The notes under the pieces are model-generated. The model did not search any database and had not been told where the DNA came from. It saw only the letters and a program-made list of their open reading frames with translations. From Elephas maximus indicus (lineage: Eukaryota > Chordata > Mammalia > Proboscidea > Elephantidae): a stretch of 64,000 nucleotides of DNA. Position numbers and translations under genes: made by a program. Shown in pieces: positions 58,590 through 64,000 of this stretch (position 1 is the first letter of the stretch; each line of letters starts with the position of its first letter). The stretch spans positions 17,517,001 to 17,581,000 of the forward strand of contig NC_064842.1 of assembly GCF_024166365.1 (NCBI RefSeq). The letters run 5' to 3'.

Positions 58590-58880
58590 TATAGATATGT
58601 GCTATCCCATAAGATACCCATTAGCTACACGTGGCTAGTGCACACTTAAAATGTGGCTAGTTTGAATTCAGGTATGTTGTAAGCGTCAAATACACATCAG
58701 GTTTCAAAGATTTAGAACGAAAGAAGAATGCAAAATATCTCATTTTTTATACTGATGACGTGTTGCAATGCTATGTATTAGATTAGATAAAATATGTAAT
58801 TAACATTAATTTCACCTGTTTCTTTTTACTTTGTTAATGTGGCTTTCACCAGATTTCTGTGGGATGGTGCTGCTATAGAC
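58590..58880 (+). mobile_element. Non-autonomous DNA transposon, same family as 38376-38998
   Basis: TAGCTACACGTGGCTAGTGC, AAATGTGGCTAGTTTGAATT, AATATGTAATTAACATTAAT and ATGTGGCTTTCACCAGATTT. Confidence 0.6.
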
Positions 58881-59435
58881 CTACAGCCTAATTCTGATTA
58901 GCAAGCAAGAACTATCACTGGGCATTTCCCAATTACGGTTGTCATTTGAAAGCCAAAGGGGAAAAAGCAGCATCTTCCTTTCTCTACCAATTTTGTTGAA
59001 ATAACTTAATAAGAAGATTGTAAAAATATCAGCAGAATCAGTTTGTCCTGGCACCAATTTAAAGAAAGATTACTTTACTTCAGAAGGGCAAAAATAGCAC
59101 TGGGTGCAAAACCACACCTGTTAAGAAAATAAAGTGGGAAATACATAAGCCAAGTTTTTCTAATTCTGATTGTAAGGTTCACCTTTCAAGGGAAATGGAC
59201 ATTTCTTTCATTTCCAGCACCTGGGGCCTCAGAAAAAGAAAGTATAAGGTTTTGTCTCTTTAGTATTCAAGCAACTTCAACCACAAACATATGAGCCAGT
59301 AACACCATAAAAAGAGAAACAATCATTATAAGCTAATTCTAATTACCAAAACTAAGTGAAAATGGCAATTACTACTCAAAAGCAAAATAAAAAATTACAT
59401 CAGTTTCTCTAGGGCTGACTATGCTACCTTTGGTC
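58880..59435. other. CNST intron 1, unassigned
   Basis: No recognised element. Confidence 0.35.
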
Positions 59436-59439
59436 CACC

Positions 59440-59611
59440 AAAACCAAAACCAGACCCGTTGCCATCGAGTCGATTCCCAAAGCGACCCTATAAGAAAGAG
59501 TAGAACTGCCCCATAGAGTTTCCAAGGAGCACCTGGTAGATTTGAACTGCAGACCTTTTGGTTAGGAGCCGTAGCACTTAAGCACTTAACCACTACACCA
59601 CCAGGGTTTCC
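59440..59611 (-). mobile_element. AfroSINE with target duplication
   Basis: CTTTGGTCCACC (before) and CTTGGGTCCACA (after) flank it. CATCGAGTCGATTCCCAAAG tail, CACTACACCACCAGGGTTTC head. Confidence 0.9.
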
Positions 59612-59614
59612 CTT

Positions 59615-60690
59615 GGGTCCACAAATATTACGAAATAAGAAAGCATATATTAAAGTTAAGTTTGTTTTAAAGGTGAGAAATTCAATGACAAACTTCCGTG
59701 AGTAAACTATGTTCTTCCTCTACCCTAAGACATCACTCTGTTTATTTAATTTTTAAATATTTAGGACCCTAGGGCTCTTGGGGGAAATCCAGTGTATTTT
59801 TGAATCTATTAAAATGTTTTTTAAGAGCAAAGGGAGGGACAGCTCAGTAAAAAAAAAAAAAAAAAAAAAAAGTGCTGTCTCAGGTGTTCAGAGGATACAA
59901 AAGTCAGTTCTAGAAAATTGTCAATGAGGAAACTGTATTGGAAAAAAGAAATTAAGACCAGTGACTCACCAGGACTTCCACAGGAGTTGGCATAATACAA
60001 AAATATTTAAAAAATGATCATAAACTTTCTAGAGTGTCTAACAAGTTTATAATCCAAGAAAGGCCATCCTTGCATATCAATTCATTCAATTTTAAGTTCA
60101 TCAGCTGAGGATAATCTTCAGACTTTTATTTGCCAGGTGACACATTTCTGAGAAGCCTTTTCCTTGTGCATTTAAATGCCAAACTCAATTACACTCCCAG
60201 CAGAGCAAGCAGAAAGGATTGTGCATATTTTAAAACAGGGAGTTGACTGATTGCAGTTTTTTTGTGGATATCAATGGGTACAGCTCTTTCTGGGTATTAT
60301 CCTTAAATACTGTAATCACCCTCAAAGAATCGGGCTTTCTGATGTTGCCCAAAGAGGTAGAAAGACTGCCAAAATTTCCACCAGAGCATCCTATTTTTAG
60401 TCTTTGGAACTAGTCTTTTAAAATGCATTCCACAGCGCAATTTGTCTAAGTTTATACATGGAACAAAATTTGCATCCTAAGGTTTTTTTTTTTTCAGCTC
60501 AGAAAGAAATCTTTATAAGATTAAAAATAAAGCTAAATATTGGCTCAGAGAGAGGAAAGGAAAAGAGACATTAGGCGGTTCTTGACGACCAAAGTGCGGA
60601 GAGAAAAAAAAAAAAAAAGGTATGGGAAAAATGAAAATCAACCAAAAGGGTGGAGAGATGTGGGCAACGGGATAGAAAGGAATACAGTAG
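59615..60690. other. CNST intron 1 near the promoter, unassigned
   Basis: Contains a 22-base A run at 59850-59871 and an A-rich lead-in to the CpG island; no mobile element body or gene recognised. Confidence 0.4.
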
Positions 60691-61197
60691 AGGCAGAGTG
60701 GAAGTCGCAGTCTCCTCGGGGAGGCGGGCGAGGAACGACTTCTGGCCCTAGTCACCTAGCGAGGGAGAAGCTGGAAGGATGCGCAGGAACAAGAGACCGA
60801 CCCACTGTGGCTGGAGAAAAGAGAGGAAAACAGAAGACCGGAGAGGGGGCGGAGGTGAAGGCGCGGGGGCTGCACCTCCCCGAGGACAGAGGCGCAGGAG
60901 GACAGAGGCGGCGCTGCTGGAGGCGGCCGGCGCAGGAGCAGGAGCGAGGGGCTTCCGAAAGGCTATCCACCTCGGCCGCCAGCCGGCGGGTCCCCTGCAT
61001 CCCTCCTTCTCTTCTTACCTGGGAATCGGAGGCGAAAGGAGGGCTACCGGTGTACGCCGGCTCTGTTTCCTGCCCCACTCGCTGACATGGCGGCCGACGA
61101 ACTGTCACAGAGCTTGCTCGGGTCTCCGGGGCTCTGGCGGAGGAGACACCGCTTGCCTTCCCGCCCCGCCTTCCTCTGCGCACCCCTCCGGGCTGGC

Positions 61198-61220
61198 GGG
61201 CGGGCGGGCGGGCTGGCGGG
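61198..61220 (+). promoter_or_regulatory. G-quadruplex-forming GGGC repeat in the shared promoter
   Basis: Four GGG tracts separated by single C (61198-61212) are followed by a fifth GGG at 61218-61220. Single-base loops predict a very stable parallel quadruplex on the plus strand. The repeat then continues as degenerate GGCTGGC units to about 61235. Confidence 0.65.
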
Positions 61221-61387
61221 CTGGCTGTCTGGCTGCGGGCGGCCTGCGACCGCGGAGCATAGAGCGCGAGCGGCTAGAGAGGAAGCAGAGAGGGCGGACA
61301 ACCATAGAGTACGAGCCCGGACACAACCCGCGGGTCGGCCTCTCTCCTCGTCCGGCCAGTCACAATCCTTCGGCGGCCGAGTCCGGA

Positions 61388-61400
61388 CGGAAGCGGAAGT
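61388..61400 (+). promoter_or_regulatory. Tandem ETS / NRF-2 (GABP) sites
   Basis: CGGAAGCGGAAGT gives two ETS cores (CGGAAG at 61388 and CGGAAGT at 61394) spaced 6 bp apart. Closely spaced GGAA repeats are typical of GABP heterotetramer binding. Distance to the TFB2M ATG is about 170 bp. Confidence 0.65.
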
Positions 61401-61427
61401 AAGAAGAAAGGCAAGAAGGAGGGTTCG

Positions 61428-61439
61428 TTCGCATGCGCA
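61428..61439 (+). promoter_or_regulatory. NRF-1 (nuclear respiratory factor 1) site, 11 of 12 to consensus
   Basis: TTCGCATGCGCA matches the NRF-1 consensus YGCGCAYGCGCR at every position except the second. It lies 129 bp upstream of the TFB2M start codon. NRF-1 and NRF-2 control of the TFB1M and TFB2M promoters is established in human; use here is inferred. Confidence 0.7.
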
Positions 61440-61452
61440 GTTTTTAGTGTTT

Positions 61453-61459
61453 ACTTCCG
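61453..61459 (-). promoter_or_regulatory. Third ETS / NRF-2 site, inverted
   Basis: ACTTCCG on the plus strand is the reverse complement of CGGAAGT. It lies just downstream of the NRF-1-like site, so NRF-1 sits between ETS sites of opposite orientation. Confidence 0.6.
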
Positions 61460-61567
61460 CTCTCCCTAGTGTGGCTGAGAGGGAATGTGGCACGTGGGGT
61501 ACCCTGCCCCGGGTTCGCCGAGGTAGCAACCCTGGCTGATCATTGGGACGGACCTTAGAGGGCAAGG

Positions 61568-61877
61568 ATGTGGGTTACAGTGGCGGGGCTTCCTGCGCGC
61601 CCGACCCTCTCAGTCTTGACCGGCGCTGGTCGCTTTTGCATTTTGGGATCCGGAATAGTGACGCGGAAGGACTTGCCGCAGGTCCCTCGCAGGGATTTGT
61701 CTGACTCCCGCCCGCAGCCGTTGCCCTGTCCAGATATCAGGGAATCGTCTTCGTGCGTCTCTAAGTATCGTTTAGAGTACAAGCGTTACGTAACGAGTCG
61801 GAGATTGGCCGAGACCTTGGCGCAGATCGTGAACGGGAAACGGAAAACTCCCCCGCTAGTCCTGGAGTGCAATCCAG
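61568..61877 (+). CDS. TFB2M: TFB2M exon 1: mitochondrial transcription factor B2, N-terminus
   Basis: ATG at 61568 has A at -3 and starts MW..VAGLP, like the human protein. 310 coding bases end at CCAG|GTGAGT (phase 1). Residues 1 to about 60 are rich in Arg, Ser and Leu with few acids, as expected for a mitochondrial targeting presequence, and they diverge most from human. Conserved blocks follow: GRFCILGS near residue 20, YKRYVTSRRLAETLAQI, and LVLECNPG at the 3' end, which opens motif I of the KsgA/Dim1-type rRNA dimethyltransferase fold. Human TFB2M has lost most methyltransferase action and works with POLRMT and TFAM in promoter melting. The exon lies in the CpG island next to NRF-1 and NRF-2 sites. 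The open frame continues past the donor to 62146, but that part is intronic and has no family match. Confidence 0.95.
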
Positions 61878-62644
61878 GTGAGTCCAGCGTGGATTGCATC
61901 TTGTTGGATATCAGTTACTTCTGTAAACAATTATTGATCACCCAGGAGGGGCTGCCCTTACCTTTAGAGGCGCTGCCTAAGACACTGCCCTTTCCCTTAA
62001 GCAGCTCCTTTGGAGAGAGTGCCCACAACACGTGTGTGGTCTGTATTAATAATGACATCACAATATTTCTGAGCAATTTTCACTTTACACAATATTTTGA
62101 TGTAAAACATGATCTTAAATCTCACCGTTCCCCAAAAAAGGTGTAAGTCCAAAAAAAAAATTTTTTTTGTGTGTTACTGTTCTATGCATCATCTGTAGAG
62201 AATACTGAAAACACAAGATTTACAGGCTTTTTGTATAAAGACTTTATAAAGCACCATTTTCTATCATGGGTTGTCAGTTTTGTTTGGATTTGACGGTGTC
62301 TTTGATGGTTAAAGCATTCAGGTAGCCCATTAGTAAGTGGTAGGCTAGAAACCACCTTTTTTGTTTGTTTTTTTCTTCGGAGAGTTAGTGGAACATTGCG
62401 ATAAGGGTGCAGGTTTTGGAGTCACTGGCAGAATAGATTTAAATCCAAGCTGCACCCCTTAACAGTTTTGATGTTGGAGGCTAGAGACCCTGTCTAACCT
62501 CTATAAGGAGAGTGACACTTCAGAGATATGAGACTTAAAATTCGGTAACACGTAAAACATCTAGTGAAAGTTTGATGTGTTATTATTGTGAGAGCTTGAA
62601 TTGTTTGTATTGTAAATATACTTTTCTTTCTGTTAACATACCAG
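61878..62644 (+). other. TFB2M intron 1
   Basis: 767 bp with GTGAGT donor and ACCAG acceptor. A worn MIR-like segment is near 62385-62520 (GTGCAGGTTTTGGAGTCACT, TAAATCCAAGCTGCACCC). Confidence 0.85.
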
Positions 62645-62733
62645 GTCCTGGAATCCTGACCCAGGCATTACTTGAATCTGGTGCCAGAGTGGTTGCCCTT
62701 GAAAGTGACAAAACTTTTATTCCACATTTGGAG
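62645..62733 (+). CDS. TFB2M: TFB2M exon 2: rest of SAM motif I and motif II
   Basis: The acceptor is TAACATACCAG|GT at 62645 and the donor is TTGGAG|GTATAT after 62733. The exon supplies the last two bases of a Gly codon, then PGILTQALLESGA and VVALESDKTFIPHLE, 29 full codons ending in phase 0. Joined to exon 1 this gives ECNPGPGILTQALL, the glycine-rich SAM-binding loop, and the acidic residue after the second strand (ALESD) that would hold the ribose in active dimethyltransferases. Only conservative differences from human are seen. Intron 1 therefore splits the codon for the first glycine of the loop. A polypyrimidine run (T-rich, 62741-62757) directly follows the donor. Exon 3 is not in the window. 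Confidence 0.95.
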
Positions 62734-62939
62734 GTATATTTCTTTTTTTTTTTTTTTAAATAATTGTTTTGTAAGAAAAATTGATTGTCCAGTCACTATC
62801 TTAGAATAGTTTAGGCTTTAGTAGGTTTAATCAAATTAAGCACATGATTTATTTTTATAGACCTGTTTTAGAGATGATTATCATGTTACTCCTAGGGACT
62901 AGAACAGAGTAAGCATTCAGTGTTTGTTGAATGAATGAC

Positions 62940-63070
62940 TGAAAGATTGAGAGCCCTGAGGCTTGCCTTGTAGTTTTAGCTCTGCTGCGGGCCTAGCTGG
63001 GTGACTTTGAACAAAGTGTATAACTGGTATCTCTAGCCTTGTTTCGTTATCTGTAGTATCCTGTACTGGT
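62940..63070 (+). mobile_element. MIR SINE, partial
   Basis: CCTAGCTGGGTGACTTTGAA and CTTGTTTCGTTATCTGTAGT follow the MIR order. Confidence 0.55.
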
Positions 63071-63117
63071 CCCTTGCCTTCTGTGAGCTTAGAATCTAAT
63101 TGGGAAAATTAGATTAA

Positions 63118-64000
63118 TGTTGTTAGGTGCCATCCAGGCGATTCAGACTCAGCGACCTTATGTACAACAGAATGAAACACTGCCCCCCTCCTCCGCCATC
63201 CTCACAGTCGTTGTTATGCTTGAGCCCATTGTTGCAGCCACTGTATCAATCCATCTCCCTGAGGGTCTTCTTTTTCGCTGTCCCTCTACTTTACCAATCA
63301 TGATGTCCTTCTCAAGGGACTGGTCCCTCCTGATAACATGTCCAAAGTATGTGAGATGAAGTCTCACCATCCTTGCTTTTGAGGAGCATTCTGGCTGTAC
63401 TTCTTCCAAGACAGGTTTGCTTGTTCTTCTGGCAGGCCATGGTATGTTCAGTGTTCTTCACCAATACCATAATTCAAAGACATCAGTTTTTCTTCAGTCT
63501 TCCTTATTTGCTGTCCAGCTTTCACATGTATATGAGACACTTGAAAACACCATGGCTTGGGTAAGGCGCATTTTAGTCCTTAAAGTGATATCTTTGCTTT
63601 TTAACACTTTAAAGAAGTCTTTTACAGTAGATTTGCCCAATGCAGTGTGTCACTTGATTTGTTGACTGCTGCTTCCATGGGCTTTGATTGCAGATCCAAG
63701 TGAAATGAAATCCTTGACAACTTCAATCTTTTCTCTGTTTATCATGATGTTCCTTATTAGTCCAGTTGTGAGGATTTTTGTTTTCTTTATACTGAGGTGT
63801 AATCCATACTGAAGGCTTTTGTTCTTCATCAGTAAGTGCTTCAAGTTCTCTTCACTTTCAGCAAGCAAGATTGGGTTGTCTGTATATTGCAGGTTGTTAA
63901 TGAGTCTTCCTCCAATCCCGATGCCCCGTTCTTCTGCATATAGCCCAGCTTCTCAGATTATTTGCTCAGCATACAGCTTGATAGGTATAGTGAAAGGATA
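63118..64000 (-). mobile_element. RTE-clade LINE, 3' part, open at the window end
   Basis: Colinear with the RTE at 22941-23850 on the same strand, from the GTTGTTAGGTGCCATCCAGG end past the CTGCTGCTTCCATGGGC block into the reverse-transcriptase region (the window stops just past the YADD position). Frames are broken. Antisense to TFB2M, in intron 2. Confidence 0.85.

Larger units (their letters stand above)
1..61019 (-). other. CNST: CNST (consortin) transcription unit, 5' two thirds of the gene region, open at base 1
   Basis: Six minus-strand exons can be placed: non-coding exon 1 (3' end 61019), 34212-34640, 11904-12112, 4385-4415, 1962-2048 and 1397-1511. All are bounded by AG/GT, and the phases run 1, 0, 1, 1, 2 without a break. 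The encoded peptide follows my memory of human consortin from its first residue through the EEAAEVNA, SLFSLIRGEVE and KAMKFIQLERLYHEQLLAN blocks. Consortin is a single-pass trans-Golgi membrane protein that binds connexins and directs their delivery to the plasma membrane. Its membrane segment is C-terminal and lies outside this window. Neighbour support: in human, CNST and TFB2M are also adjacent and divergent at 1q44. The transcription start is not resolved; it lies above 61019 in the CpG island. No further CNST exon was recognised in bases 1-1396. Confidence 0.93.
61020..61440 (-). other. CNST: CNST 5' UTR / transcription start zone, with first donor at 61018
   Basis: The minus strand reads CCCAG|GTAAGAAG across 61023-61011, a near-perfect 5' splice site placing the 3' end of non-coding exon 1 at 61019. 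The exon extends upward into the CpG island by an unknown amount, so the interval given is a zone rather than an exact exon. No TATA box is evident, as is usual for CpG-island promoters. Splicing this CAG end to the exon at 34640 would put a G at position -3 of the first upstream ATG in the leader. Confidence is moderate because the exon is inferred from one donor and the known gene structure, not from coding sequence. Confidence 0.55.
60690..61860. promoter_or_regulatory. CpG island with bidirectional CNST / TFB2M promoter
   Basis: Dense CpG and high GC stand out against an AT-rich background. The minus-strand CNST donor (61018) and the plus-strand TFB2M ATG (61568) are 549 bp apart and diverge. 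No TATA box is visible. The island includes NRF-1-like and ETS/NRF-2-like sites and a G-quadruplex motif (separate entries), and a YY1-like ACATGGCGGC at 61085-61094. Island limits are by eye. Confidence 0.85.
61568..64000 (+). other. TFB2M: TFB2M transcription unit, 5' part, open at base 64000
   Basis: The gene is recognised from two exons whose joined peptide follows human TFB2M, including its S-adenosylmethionine-binding motif. The 5' UTR must be short, starting somewhere in 61440-61567. Intron 1 (61878-62644) is 767 bp. Intron 2 starts at 62734 and is still open at the window end; it contains a MIR and an RTE LINE. The product binds POLRMT and opens promoter DNA with TFAM to start mitochondrial transcription. 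It acts in the mitochondrial matrix. Confidence 0.95.

Noticed and set aside
60540-61565. Several long open frames on both strands of the CpG island (up to 207 codons)
   Set aside because: GC-rich sequence lacks stop codons by composition. The frames overlap each other on both strands, are low-complexity Arg/Gly/Pro/Ala peptides, and coincide with the CNST donor and promoter motifs.
61878-62146. In-frame extension of the TFB2M exon 1 reading frame
   Set aside because: It lies past a consensus GTGAGT donor and does not resemble TFB2M, while exon 2 at 62645 continues the family sequence exactly.
1-64000. CRISPR arrays, bacterial operons, phage or plasmid features, rRNA
   Set aside because: None were seen; spliced genes and afrotherian retroelements show this is vertebrate nuclear DNA. 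The direct repeats found are transposon target duplications.

Overview
This window is nuclear DNA from a placental mammal, almost certainly an afrotherian and most likely an elephant or close relative. The evidence is about two dozen copies of a tRNA-derived SINE of the AfroSINE type (tRNA-like head with A/B boxes, and a tail that reads as AGGGTCGCTATGAGTCGGAA in good copies), together with RTE-type LINEs that share this tail, MaLR LTR elements, L1, MIR, L2, MER5-like and Tigger relics. There are no operons, CRISPR arrays, rRNA genes or functional tRNA genes. Family names for repeats come from recognition by eye; no database search was possible.

Two protein genes are supported, arranged head to head around a CpG island at about 60.7-61.9 kb. 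On the minus strand is CNST (consortin, a connexin-sorting protein of the trans-Golgi). A non-coding first exon has its donor at 61018/61019, the start-codon exon is 34212-34640, and four further coding exons follow at 11904-12112, 4385-4415 (a 31-nt microexon), 1962-2048 and 1397-1511. Reading frame and splice phase agree across all of them. Together they give about 273 N-terminal codons; the rest of the gene lies beyond base 1. On the plus strand is TFB2M (mitochondrial transcription factor B2), with exon 1 (61568-61877) and exon 2 (62645-62733). The remaining exons lie beyond base 64000.

The shared promoter region carries a near-consensus NRF-1 site, three ETS/NRF-2-type sites and a strong G-quadruplex motif, all within about 400 bp of the TFB2M start codon. 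This fits the known nuclear control of mitochondrial genes.

Everything else is intron. CNST introns of about 26, 22, 7.5, 2.3 and 0.45 kb are filled with layered retroelements. Notable ones are a two-LTR MaLR element that split an older MIR, a second MaLR whose 5' LTR has shrunk to a few bases between intact target duplications, solo LTRs with exact 5-bp duplications, a 2.2-kb RTE relic, short elements made of RTE 5' and 3' ends, an L1 3' end with a long recurrent 3' UTR, and a target-site duplication that encloses only a poly(A) run. I found no new multi-gene system. The points most worth following up are the CNST microexon and uORFs, the bidirectional promoter layout, an unexplained hairpin at 7725-7790, and several unusual retrotransposition products.
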